Below are positions 17,340-28,615 of a DNA stretch of 64,000 nt, piece by piece; position 1 is the first letter of the stretch; every line of letters begins with the position of its first letter. The position numbers were made by a program, and so were the translations under genes. The notes beneath the pieces were generated by a model. The model searched no databases and was not told the DNA's origin. It worked only from the letters and a program-made list of their open reading frames with translations. Source of the stretch: Streptomyces sp. NBC_01353 (GTDB lineage: Bacteria; Actinomycetota; Actinomycetes; Streptomycetales; Streptomycetaceae); NCBI RefSeq assembly GCF_036237275.1, contig NZ_CP108352.1:7775501-7839500 (forward strand), written 5' to 3'.

Positions 17340-17387
17340 CTGAATCAGTATTCAGTGAATCTTAGTTCACCGAACTGTGGTTCACAA
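17340..17387. promoter_or_regulatory. Cluster of operator-like palindromes between FAD monooxygenase and TetR genes
   Basis: Four overlapping palindromes fill about 45 bases: CTGAAT-CAGT-ATTCAG (17340-17355), GTGAA-N6-TTCAC (17355-17370), AGTTC-ACC-GAACT (17364-17376) and GAAC-TGTG-GTTC (17372-17383). The motif GTTCAC also recurs directly at 17365 and 17380. Such clustering between divergent genes is typical of TetR-family autoregulatory operators. Which repeat is bound is not known. Confidence 0.65.
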
Positions 17388-17435
17388 TGAGGCAGGGGGC
17401 TGACACACGTCAAGCCCGACGAGAGGACTCACGTG

Positions 17436-18080
17436 ATGGGCGTACGCAAGGAGAAGGCCGCCGAGACCGAGGCGGCGCTGAAGGACGCGGCCCGGCGGCT
17501 GTTCGCCGAGCGCGGCTATCTCGACACGAAGATCACCGACATCACCCGCGAGGCCGGGCGCGCCACCGGCTCCTTCTACGCCCACTTCGCGGACAAGAAC
17601 GCCCTGCTCCAGGCCCTGATGCAGGATCTGAACGCACAGGCCGACACCGAGATCGGCGCGGGCGGCCACCCGGTCGACCACGATCTGACGGACCCCGACC
17701 AGCTGCGCGACCATCTCGCCGTCACCTGGCGGGTCGTGCGCGACCACCTGCCGGTGGTCGTGGCCCTGATGCAGACCAACTTCGCCGGCCCTCCCGGCGA
17801 GGGCCGGGCATGGGCGAGTCTGGCCGAGGAGACGGCGACCCTCCGCGAGCACCTGGAGTGGCTCCGCGGGCGCGGCCACCAGCTGCCGGGCGACCCGGCG
17901 CTGGTCGCCGCGGCCATGGGGGCGATGGTCTCGATGCTCGGGTTCGCCGTCATCACGGCACGGGAGGACGGCCCGCAGGCAACCGACGAGGAGGTCGTCG
18001 ACACCCTGACCGCCCTGCTGCTGCACGGCCTGGCGGGACCCGCGTCGGGCGCGAGCCCGACCACGCGGCTCACCCGGTGA
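17436..18080 (+). CDS. TetR-family transcriptional regulator
   Basis: 214 residues. The N-terminal 60 residues carry the TetR helix-turn-helix ([20 protein letters not shown], then [17 protein letters not shown]). The ligand-binding C-terminal domain has no recognisable specificity. It probably represses the divergent FAD monooxygenase and itself through the palindromes between them. GTG 17433 and ATG 17436 are adjacent in frame; GAGAGGA is eight bases before the ATG, which I prefer. Confidence 0.88.
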   Translation: MGVRKEKAAETEAALKDAARRLFAERGYLDTKITDITREAGRATGSFYAHFADKNALLQALMQDLNAQADTEIGAGGHPVDHDLTDPDQLRDHLAVTWRVVRDHLPVVVALMQTNFAGPPGEGRAWASLAEETATLREHLEWLRGRGHQLPGDPALVAAAMGAMVSMLGFAVITAREDGPQATDEEVVDTLTALLLHGLAGPASGASPTTRLTR

Positions 18081-18217
18081 GGCCGACCGGGACCCGCACG
18101 TCGGCTGCATCGTCATCACCGGTCGCCCCTCACCGAGGAAGGGGCCCGGCCGGGCGGAATGAACAGTGGCTCCGCTGGGGAGAACGTGGGGTCGGAGTTC
18201 AGCAGAGGGAGAGGCAC

Positions 18218-20212
18218 ATGCACTTACGCAGGAAACGGCATCGCGTGGCTTCAGCCGGCTCGAACAGCGAGCGGCCGCCACGGTTGGCGGCGGTGGCAAC
18301 AGTCTTGATGTCGGTGCTGTTCAGCGGAGTCGGGAACCTGAACGCCCAAGCCGTAGCGCCGCCGCCGGCACCGACGACTGCGCAGTCTCCGCCGTCGTCG
18401 ATCACGTCAACGCCTGCAGCCAGGTCCTGCTCGACGGCCTTGCCCGGCCGGAAGGCAGGGGCGAAGGGAACGCAGTGGGCATCGACGAAGAACCCGAAGA
18501 AGTCCGTCGTGCCGGGGCAGATGCGCTCGGACTGCGAGGTGATCCCGGAGGGCTTCACCAAGGCGCAGGCCGAGAAGGCCGAGACGATGGAAGCCGCGCT
18601 GCTCGCCAAGTCCGAGAGGGCTGAGGCGCAGTCGCGAGAGTCGGCGGTCGCCGCGGCCGACTGCCAGGTCTACTGGCCGGCGCCGTACGAAGTGTGCGGG
18701 GCGATCCGTGACAAGTACAACGCGCTAGGTGGTCCGAACAGCTTTCTGCTGTTCCCGACATCGAACGAACTGACCAATCCCGACGGGCACGGCAAGCGTT
18801 CGGTGTTTCAGAACGGGCCCATCTACTGGTCGGCGGACAGCGGCGCGTACCCCGTGGTGAACCACTTCTTCGCAGCCTGGCAGCGCAATGGCTGGGAGTC
18901 CGGGCCACTCGGTTATCCGACCTCGGACGAGATCGTGAATCCCGACAACGTCGGCCGACGCCAGTACTTTCAGGGCGGCACCGTCTACTGGCGCCTGAAC
19001 GAGGCCTATTACGTCACCGGTGCCATCAGGGACAAATGGGGCGAGACCGGTTGGGAAGGTGGCTGGCTCGGCTATCCGACCAGCGACGAGGTCAAGCTGC
19101 CCGACGGGCAGGGCCGCATGAACCGGTTCGAGAACGGCGCCGTCTACTGGTCACCCACCACAGGGGCGCATCCGATCACCGCATCCATCCTGGATCAGTG
19201 GTCCCGCGCCGGCTTCGAGGCGAGTTCGTACGGCTATCCGGCCGCCGACCCGGTCACCCACCCCGGCGGGATCCAGGAACAGCAGTTCCAGCACGACCGG
19301 ATCTACAGTTCCGGCTTGACGATTCCCGTGGCCTCGGGGGTTTCGCTGTCGCTCGGTGTGCCGTCCGCCGGTGCGCTCCGGCCTGAAACCGTGCCCGACG
19401 GTGTGGTCCTGAACGGTCCCGGGTTCACCGCCCGATTCCAACGCGTCGCCGGCGACGGCTCGTTCGAGGTGTCCCTCGTCCGACTGGACGACAGCGCCCC
19501 CACGTCACTGGACCTGCTCTTCGGCGCCCCTGCCGGCTACACCCTCCGAGCCACACCACAGCGGGTGGAACTCACCGACTCGACAGGCACGGTGGTCGCG
19601 GGCGTCGGCCTTCCCATGGGCTTCGATTCCACCGGAGCGGCAGTGCCGGTTCAGGCGAGCTTCGAGGGGAACAGGCTGCGGTTGCAGCTCGGCAACTCGT
19701 CTGCGTTCCCGGTCGAGTTCCCCGCGATCGCGGCGAAGGGGAACGCCCTCGAAGAGTGGTGGTCCACCGGAATCAAGCAGCGCATCGTGTGCGAGAACGA
19801 ACCGTACGACTGCTTCCGGGTCCGCAACGCGCGGGGGCCGGCCTTCAACGTGTCGAAGAACGCTTTTCCCGAAGCGACGGCGACCGAAGACAATCGGATC
19901 GACGCCGCACGGCACTGCATCTGGAACGGTCTGATGACCGAAGGTGCCAATCAGGGATTCGTACAGCGGATGGCCGCGGCCCATGAACTCGATGGGAGTG
20001 TGAAACCCGGCTGGACCCGCAACGCCCAGCTGATGGACGAGTACAACAACAAGACGGGTGTCCAGGTGGGGCTCCGCAACGAGGGATCGCCTGGGAACAT
20101 CGAATCCACCTGCATCCAGTACGGGAAGGATGCGCGGATCGTGCCTGAACCCGACACGATCGATCTGACGAATCCGAACGGGATCGACCTCATCGCGCTG
20201 CGACACCCTTGA
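18218..20212 (+). CDS. Secreted LGFP-repeat protein with C-terminal DUF6973-like domain
   Basis: 664 residues. A basic start (RRKRHR) and a hydrophobic stretch (LAAVATVLMSVLFSGV) form a signal peptide ending near NAQA. A charged helical segment follows at about 120-145. Four LGFP repeats follow at about 150-345, with cores such as GPLGYPTSDE and GGWLGYPTSDE; LGFP repeats are thought to bind the cell envelope. A beta-rich middle follows. The C-terminal 100 residues contain RHCIWNGLMTEGAN and MDEYNNKTG, resembling the DUF6973 pattern (RH-W-A then MD-HNN-G). The ATG at 18218 follows GAGGGAGAGG. It is transcribed alone and ends at a strong hairpin. Function unknown; a wall-associated enzyme or effector is possible. 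Confidence 0.78.
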   Translation: MHLRRKRHRVASAGSNSERPPRLAAVATVLMSVLFSGVGNLNAQAVAPPPAPTTAQSPPSSITSTPAARSCSTALPGRKAGAKGTQWASTKNPKKSVVPGQMRSDCEVIPEGFTKAQAEKAETMEAALLAKSERAEAQSRESAVAAADCQVYWPAPYEVCGAIRDKYNALGGPNSFLLFPTSNELTNPDGHGKRSVFQNGPIYWSADSGAYPVVNHFFAAWQRNGWESGPLGYPTSDEIVNPDNVGRRQYFQGGTVYWRLNEAYYVTGAIRDKWGETGWEGGWLGYPTSDEVKLPDGQGRMNRFENGAVYWSPTTGAHPITASILDQWSRAGFEASSYGYPAADPVTHPGGIQEQQFQHDRIYSSGLTIPVASGVSLSLGVPSAGALRPETVPDGVVLNGPGFTARFQRVAGDGSFEVSLVRLDDSAPTSLDLLFGAPAGYTLRATPQRVELTDSTGTVVAGVGLPMGFDSTGAAVPVQASFEGNRLRLQLGNSSAFPVEFPAIAAKGNALEEWWSTGIKQRIVCENEPYDCFRVRNARGPAFNVSKNAFPEATATEDNRIDAARHCIWNGLMTEGANQGFVQRMAAAHELDGSVKPGWTRNAQLMDEYNNKTGVQVGLRNEGSPGNIESTCIQYGKDARIVPEPDTIDLTNPNGIDLIALRHP

Positions 20213-20238
20213 CCCGCGTGTGACAGACCGTCACAGTC

Positions 20239-20270
20239 GCCCGCCGCGTCGGTCTTCCGACACGGCGGGC
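20239..20270. terminator. Hairpin after the LGFP gene
   Basis: A 14-base stem with one mismatch: GCCCGCCGCGTCGG (20239-20252) and CCGACACGGCGGGC (20257-20270) around the loop TCTT. It ends the LGFP gene and may also serve the converging unit. Confidence 0.7.
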
Positions 20271-20369
20271 GGACTGCCGGATTCGGACTCTCGGCGGAAC
20301 CGTGAGGGAATTCCCATGGCTCGCTCGGGCAAACGATTTCCGTACGGGGCACAGCAGTTCCGGGCCGGG

Positions 20370-21911
20370 TCACGTGCGGCTCGCGGTGCAGTCCGCCGGT
20401 GTCGGTCGGCCCGTCGGCCAGGCGAGGCCGACGAAGCGGATGCGGCCTGGTGCGTCGGGGGCGAGTTCCACCACGGAGACCGCCTTGTTGTACGGGTTGC
20501 CGTAGTTGTCCAGGCAGATCCAGCCGCTCGCGCCGTCGACCTTGCCCATGCCGTGCAGTCGCAGCCACGAGTCGCTGATGCGGCCGAGCGTGGGGATGAC
20601 GGGGTCGCCGTCGTCGCGCATCCGGATCGCGGTGATCGCGGTGAGACCGGCGTCGTAGAACGTGATGGTCCGCGAGTCGGTGAGTTCCACCGGGCCGATG
20701 TTCCCGACCTCCTTGCTGGTCGCAAGTTCGGAGAGGGTACGGAAGGCCGCGGCGGAGCCGCCCGTGGCCGGCGCCTTGCGGTCGGTCCAGGCATCGGGGT
20801 GGGCGACCGCGGCGTACTGGAGGGTCACGCCCTTGCGGAAGGCGTCCCAGTCGAGGAGCTTGTCCGAGGAGAGGGTGGAGGCGCCGGAGCCGGTGATGAC
20901 GGTGTACTTCTTCTCGGTGCAGCCCCGGTTGCCCAGTTCGTTGACGAACTGCCGTAGCTGGACGGGCCGTCCGGCGAAGTAGATGACCTTGGCCGCCGAG
21001 GTGCAGATGGTGTCGACCATCTGGTCGAAGGCGTTGGCGGTGGTGCCTTCCTCGTGGAACTCCTCGGGCGCGCGGTACTGCTCCGGCGCCCGGGGCGACC
21101 CGAGGGTCCGTTCGGCGAAGGCCCGCTTGAGCGCGTCGACGTAGTTGTCGCCGGTGCGGATGTCCTCGACGACCAGGGTGTGCTGGGGATCGATGCCCTT
21201 GTTGAAGTGGGACAGGGCCTTGGCCTGGTCGGTGGTCGTGGGCACGACCCGCGCGAGGCCCGGGTACGCGTCGGGGCGTTCGGCGCTGTTGCCGGAGTCG
21301 TCGGCGGTGATGGGGCCGCCGACGACGGGGATGCCGCGCTCCCGGGTGAGGTAGGCGATGGCAGCCTGGGTGGTGGCGGTGGAGACGTCGAAGCCGATCA
21401 CGGCCCGGAGGTTGTCGGTCGTGGACTCCGACATGGTGCCGAGCTGTTCGGCGACCGGCCGCCAATGCGTATGGCTGCGGCCGGGGTTGGCGAGCAACAG
21501 CCGTATCGACGGCTTCTTGCTGTTGGAGTCGTGGTTGGCGCGGTACTGGGCGAGGTAGGCGCCCTGCACCTCGTGGAGCGTCTTCTGCTGCTCGAAGGTC
21601 TGGGCCGGGGCCATCGGCAGCATCACGGCGACGGACACATGCGGTTCGCCCTTGATCCGCTCGTTCTCCGCCTTGATCCGCGCGCTGACCTCCTTGAGGT
21701 TGTCCGCGAAGACGAAACTGCCGTCGGTGACGCCCGTGCACTCCCGGGAGCCTTCGGGGCCCCGTTCCTCGATGCCCCTTCCGCAGGCCGGATCCGGTCC
21801 GAAGACGACGATTCCGGCCCACACGGCGGCGCCGAGCACGGCCAGGGCGACGACGAGAGCGGCCGCCTTGGTGAGGGGGCCGCCGGGGAGTCTTGAGATG
21901 AACGACGTCAT
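20370..21911 (-). CDS. Membrane-anchored periplasmic-binding-protein-like protein
   Basis: 513 residues. One N-terminal membrane segment (about 14-38, AAALVVALAVLGAAVWAG), no lipobox, then a large extracytoplasmic part resembling type I periplasmic binding folds (GFDVSTATTQAAIAYL, VVGGPITADDSG, TLVVEDIRTGDNY, KVIYFAGRP). No ABC permease or transport ATPase lies nearby. Instead, its start overlaps the stop of a P-loop NTPase gene (ATGA at 21908-21911), so the two are translated together. This suggests a sensor, not a transporter: an outside ligand-binding module paired with a cytoplasmic NTPase. The ligand is unknown. Confidence 0.75.
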   Translation of the reverse strand: MTSFISRLPGGPLTKAAALVVALAVLGAAVWAGIVVFGPDPACGRGIEERGPEGSRECTGVTDGSFVFADNLKEVSARIKAENERIKGEPHVSVAVMLPMAPAQTFEQQKTLHEVQGAYLAQYRANHDSNSKKPSIRLLLANPGRSHTHWRPVAEQLGTMSESTTDNLRAVIGFDVSTATTQAAIAYLTRERGIPVVGGPITADDSGNSAERPDAYPGLARVVPTTTDQAKALSHFNKGIDPQHTLVVEDIRTGDNYVDALKRAFAERTLGSPRAPEQYRAPEEFHEEGTTANAFDQMVDTICTSAAKVIYFAGRPVQLRQFVNELGNRGCTEKKYTVITGSGASTLSSDKLLDWDAFRKGVTLQYAAVAHPDAWTDRKAPATGGSAAAFRTLSELATSKEVGNIGPVELTDSRTITFYDAGLTAITAIRMRDDGDPVIPTLGRISDSWLRLHGMGKVDGASGWICLDNYGNPYNKAVSVVELAPDAPGRIRFVGLAWPTGRPTPADCTASRT

Positions 21912-23899
21912 GACGCGGCACCTTCCTGAACGGGCAGGTCGGGAGCCTGTGCTCCGGCCCGCAGACGGGCCGGCCAGGCGGCGGACGCCTCGCGGTAGGC
22001 GGCGTGCGCGGCCTTGTTGCCGTACAGCGTCTCCAGCGCGATGCGGACGGTGGTCAGCTCGTCCTCGCGCGGGGCGAGGGTGAGCGGGTCGGACAGCCGC
22101 CACAGCAGGGGCACCAGGGAGGCGACGGCGTCGTGGTGCGGGCCGGGGGCGTCGCTGCCGCAGGCCGTGCACGACAGGGTGGGGCCCCCGGCCGGGGGCT
22201 CGTAGCCCTCGCGGGGATGAGGCGCGGCGCAGATCAGATTGAGCGACGTCAGCCATGCGGCGGGCGGGGCGACGGTGAACCGGTGGTGCAGGACGCTGAC
22301 CACCTCCTCGACCCGGCCCAGGGCCAGCGTGTGGTGCAGATACGTGTCACTGCGCGGGTCGCACAGGGAGCGCAGCCGCAGCTGGGTGTCGCGCCAGCGC
22401 TCGTGGGTGACGGTGGCGGCAAGGCGGTGCCGCAACAGCAGATCGAGGGCACGGTCGCCGTCGAGACAGGATCGGGTCCGGTAGTCGTCGGCCTCGCGGA
22501 CGCGGACGGCGACCATCTCCTCGGAGTGGTCCTCGGGATGGGCGAAGGTCCACAGCCCGCGCCGGGTGCCCGCGTCGGCCGCGGCGGACAGCAGCACCAG
22601 GCGCTCCCGCATCACCGGATCGGGCAGCAGCTTGGCGAGGAGCGCGGGTGCGGCCTCGTCGAGGAGTTCCCCGCCGCGTATCGTGCCCACCTCCTCGACA
22701 CGGCGCACGGCCGCGTCCGCCAGGATCCGGGCGCTCGCCGCTCGGCCGCCGCTGTAGCGGGCAACGACCCGGGGCAGATGGTCGGGGTAGTCGACGAGGC
22801 TGAGCATCTCCGCGATGTGGGCCGGTTCGATGGCGGGAACGCTCAGCACCAGGGGCCGCGCCTGCGGTACGGCGTCGCCGCCGACCTCACCCAGCGGCGG
22901 GTACCCGTGGCCCCTGCCGAGAAGGGTGGCGAGGGCGACGGGCCGCGTCGGAGCCTTCCCCGTCGCGTCGCCGCCGTGTCCGGCGTCGAGCAGGCCGAGG
23001 AAGGCGCGTCCGACGTCGGTGTGGGCGTTGTCGAGGAGGAGCAGCGGTCGGGGCTTCCTGTTGAGCCGGCGCAGCGTGCCGTAGTTGGCGTCGATGTCCT
23101 CGAGGAGGGCGGCGACCAGGTGCTCCTCGGCGGTGCGTCTGCGGTCGTCGAGCCTGCGGAAGCCGCGGACGAACTGGAAGAGCCGCTGCAGCGAGTCGCC
23201 CTGGTAGCCCTGGGAGGGGTGCAGCCGGCCGCCCCACCAGGCGAGCGCGCCCTTGTCCGGTTCGTTCTTGACGAGCTGCGCCCGGGCGGCGTCGAGGACG
23301 ATCCCGGCGATGGTGTCGAGTCCGGGGACGGCGGACAGCACCAGCGGGAGGTTGTCCGTGACGAGGTCGAACCAGCGGCCGAGGCTCTCCCTGCGGCGGC
23401 GTGCGTCGGGGTCCTCGGCGGTGATGAGCGTACGCAGATCCGCTTCCGCCCGACGCAGGTCCGGCGGTCGCACATCGGTCTCGCCGCTGTTCAGTGGGCG
23501 CCAGGCGGTGACGACGAGGAGCCCGAGCGACAGCCGAGGGAAGGCCATCGGCCTGCCGAAGTGCCGTACCTCCAGGCCGAGTTTGTAGGCGAGCAGATAC
23601 AGCAGGTGGGTGATGCGGGAGGCGTTGGGGACGTCGTCGTCGCCATCTGCGACGCCGGGCTCGCCGAATCCCGGAGCCCCGAGGTCGACCCGGGCGAGCG
23701 GCACCCGGCCGTTGTACGCGTCATGGACGGCGCCCAGCAGGGCGGTCTTGCCGCTTCCCCGTCCGCCGACGATCCGTACGACGGGCGCGCCCTTGGGGTA
23801 GGCGAAGGGGACCAGGTACCCGTCCTTGTGATGCAGCCCCACCAGCCGCGGGACGAACCCCTCCTGCAGGGCCTGCTGACCGTACAGTCTCCCGCCCAT
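21908..23899 (-). CDS. P-loop NTPase of unknown function, partner of the binding protein
   Basis: 663 residues, cytoplasmic. Walker A is GGRGSGKT (45-52); a Walker-B-like strand is PLLLLDNAH (about 284-292). A helix-rich middle and a C-terminal part with a CTAC pair near residue 605 follow. The layout resembles STAND/AAA-type signalling ATPases more than ABC transporters: there is no LSGGQ signature. I choose the ATG at 23899 because of the GGGGGAGG before it and because MGGRLYGQQAL reads like the true beginning; GTGs at 23923 and 23929 are alternatives. It is coupled by ATGA overlap to the membrane-anchored binding protein. Confidence 0.7.
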   Translation of the reverse strand: MGGRLYGQQALQEGFVPRLVGLHHKDGYLVPFAYPKGAPVVRIVGGRGSGKTALLGAVHDAYNGRVPLARVDLGAPGFGEPGVADGDDDVPNASRITHLLYLLAYKLGLEVRHFGRPMAFPRLSLGLLVVTAWRPLNSGETDVRPPDLRRAEADLRTLITAEDPDARRRRESLGRWFDLVTDNLPLVLSAVPGLDTIAGIVLDAARAQLVKNEPDKGALAWWGGRLHPSQGYQGDSLQRLFQFVRGFRRLDDRRRTAEEHLVAALLEDIDANYGTLRRLNRKPRPLLLLDNAHTDVGRAFLGLLDAGHGGDATGKAPTRPVALATLLGRGHGYPPLGEVGGDAVPQARPLVLSVPAIEPAHIAEMLSLVDYPDHLPRVVARYSGGRAASARILADAAVRRVEEVGTIRGGELLDEAAPALLAKLLPDPVMRERLVLLSAAADAGTRRGLWTFAHPEDHSEEMVAVRVREADDYRTRSCLDGDRALDLLLRHRLAATVTHERWRDTQLRLRSLCDPRSDTYLHHTLALGRVEEVVSVLHHRFTVAPPAAWLTSLNLICAAPHPREGYEPPAGGPTLSCTACGSDAPGPHHDAVASLVPLLWRLSDPLTLAPREDELTTVRIALETLYGNKAAHAAYREASAAWPARLRAGAQAPDLPVQEGAAS

Positions 23900-23929
23900 G
23901 GCGCTCGCGCCTCCCCCTGTCACTTGCAC

Positions 23930-24144
23930 ATCAAGAGATCAACTCAGCGTGCACAGGGGGAACTTACCTGACATGCGCCTCCTCGGCAGAGGGGTTGTGG
24001 ACGATCAGATCCAGCCGCTGACCATCCAGCGCGCCGTGCCCGACCTCCTGCGGGAGAACCAGCAGGACATGGACGTCTCCACCTGTTCCGGTCCCGGGCC
24101 GAGGCCCCGGTCGGCCGCCGGAACGGCCGACCGGGACATCGGAG
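23930..24144. other. Intergenic region between NTPase start and katG end
   Basis: Contains the promoter of the leftward NTPase unit and the katG terminator. A rightward open frame with the peptide LLGRGVVDDQIQPLTIQ crosses it, but it lacks a clear ribosome binding site and runs into katG on the opposite strand, so I do not call a gene. Confidence 0.5.
24107..24134 (-). terminator. katG terminator hairpin
   Basis: CCGGTCGGCCG (24107-24117) pairs perfectly with CGGCCGACCGG (24124-24134) around a six-base loop, just past the katG stop at 24145. Confidence 0.7.
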
Positions 24145-27005
<2,861 letters not shown>

Positions 27006-27020
27006 TCGCAGGGGCGGAGC

Positions 27021-28607
27021 TCAGATCCCGGCGACCTTGGCGCTCGCCACCAACTCGTAGACCAGGGTGACGGTACGGCGGCCGCCGGGCGGGAGGGCGA
27101 CGTCCCAGCGGACGATGCCTTCGGCGTCGACCACGTCGGGCGCCGGGGAGCATGCCTCCTTGCGCAGGCGTACCTCCACCGCCGAGACCTCGGAGACCGG
27201 GATCCGCTCCCGGAGGACGACCACCCGCTCGCCGTGCTCTCCCGGGGCGGAGAACCGGGACAGGTGCAGCCGGACCGTGCGGGTGACGACCGTCCGCTGC
27301 ATGATCCCGGCGGAGTCGCGGGACTCCTCGGTCTCCCGGACCACCCGATGATCGTCGCGGCTGCCGAAGGCGAGCTCGACCGGGGCGCCGGGGGTGGTGA
27401 AGTCCAGCGTGCCGCGGCCGCTGAATCCGCTGCCGCGGACCAGGTCCACGGGCCCGGCGAGCAGCACATGGCCGGACCGGTTGTCGAACCGCACCACCTG
27501 CGTGACCAGCGGAGACACCTCGGGCGAGCAGGCGTACTCGCTGCTCGCGGGCGCGGTGAAGACGGAGAGCGTCACTCGGTGGGCGCGGCCGTCCGAGGGC
27601 ACGGAGACCATGGCGGGGGACTTCAGGACCCGCGCCTCGCCACCGTCGTCCACCCCCGGCAGACCGAGCACCGGCACCGGGCCGAGGTCCCCGATCTCCT
27701 CCTCGCGCAGCTCGACGTCGACCGTGCGGCGCTCGGCCGCCGTTCGGTCCTTCAGCGTCAGCCGGTCCTCGCCCAGCGACGGCGGTTCGGTGGCCAGCGC
27801 CGACCGCGCCGTCGACAACGTCAGCCGTACGTCCGACCAGTCCTCGCCCGTACGCTGCCAGACCGTCGCGTCGGTCTCCAGCGTCAGCGAGTCCCCTTCG
27901 AGCACGGCCCGATAGGCGGGCCGCCACAGCGCACACGGGACGAGATGGGTCAGGCGCAACCCGACCGGCCCCGCGACCGCGGCCTCCACCGTCAGCTCTA
28001 TGTGGCCGACCAGCTCGGCGGGCTCCTCCTCCGAGATGTCCATGGCCCGCTGGGCCTCCCCGAGTTCGGTGGCGAGCCCGGTCAGCCGGGCCTCCACGGT
28101 GCGGAGTTGCTCGCCGTACGCCTCGCGCTCGGCGTCCACCCGGTCCAACTCGGCGACCCAGCGCCGTCCTTCCGACTCGCCCGACCCGGCGCCCTCGCCG
28201 ATCTCCCGCAGCAGATCGGCGGCGAGGCGGCCGAGCAGATCGAGCCGGGTATACAGCCGGTCGCGGCGCTGCATCAGGGCGAAGCGCTCCTCCTCGAGGG
28301 CGTGCACGTGGAGGCGCAGGGCGGAGTCCTCGTCGAGGGACGGCTGCGGCCCCCTGGGCGTCCAGCTGCGGACGATCCGTACGTCGAGCACGGTCGCGGG
28401 GTGATCGGCGGTCAGCTCGGCGTGGAGCGTGCGGTCGACGGCCAGTGCGCTGACCGGCCCGAGACGCAGCCGTTGGACGCCTGCCTGCAGATCGAGCACG
28501 ACGGAGCGCTCGATGTGGGCGCGGTCCTCCAGGCAGGTGACGGCGGTGACGGGGACCGGGACGGTGGTGGGGACGGGACCGGCGGTCGGCTTCGAGTCCG
28601 TGGACAT
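27021..28607 (-). CDS. DUF4139-type protein, short form
   Basis: 528 residues with an N-terminal DUF4140-like beta domain (EDRAHIERSVVLDLQAGVQRL), a coiled-coil stretch at about 90-180 rich in Glu, Arg and Leu, and a C-terminal DUF4139 domain (ALWRPAYRAVLEGDSLTLE, VWQRTGEDWSDVRLTLSTA). Relatives are annotated mucoidy inhibitor A; the biochemical role is unknown. No signal peptide or membrane helix. Eight bases separate it from the longer paralogue upstream, so the two form an operon and may act as a pair. Confidence 0.82.
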   Translation of the reverse strand: MSTDSKPTAGPVPTTVPVPVTAVTCLEDRAHIERSVVLDLQAGVQRLRLGPVSALAVDRTLHAELTADHPATVLDVRIVRSWTPRGPQPSLDEDSALRLHVHALEEERFALMQRRDRLYTRLDLLGRLAADLLREIGEGAGSGESEGRRWVAELDRVDAEREAYGEQLRTVEARLTGLATELGEAQRAMDISEEEPAELVGHIELTVEAAVAGPVGLRLTHLVPCALWRPAYRAVLEGDSLTLETDATVWQRTGEDWSDVRLTLSTARSALATEPPSLGEDRLTLKDRTAAERRTVDVELREEEIGDLGPVPVLGLPGVDDGGEARVLKSPAMVSVPSDGRAHRVTLSVFTAPASSEYACSPEVSPLVTQVVRFDNRSGHVLLAGPVDLVRGSGFSGRGTLDFTTPGAPVELAFGSRDDHRVVRETEESRDSAGIMQRTVVTRTVRLHLSRFSAPGEHGERVVVLRERIPVSEVSAVEVRLRKEACSPAPDVVDAEGIVRWDVALPPGGRRTVTLVYELVASAKVAGI

Positions 28608-28615
28608 GGCGTGTC

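Noticed and set aside
18360-18440. Frameshift suspected near the low-complexity N-terminus of the LGFP protein
   Set aside because: The frame is open from a good start through the signal peptide to the repeats, and Pro/Ser/Thr-rich linkers after signal peptides are normal.
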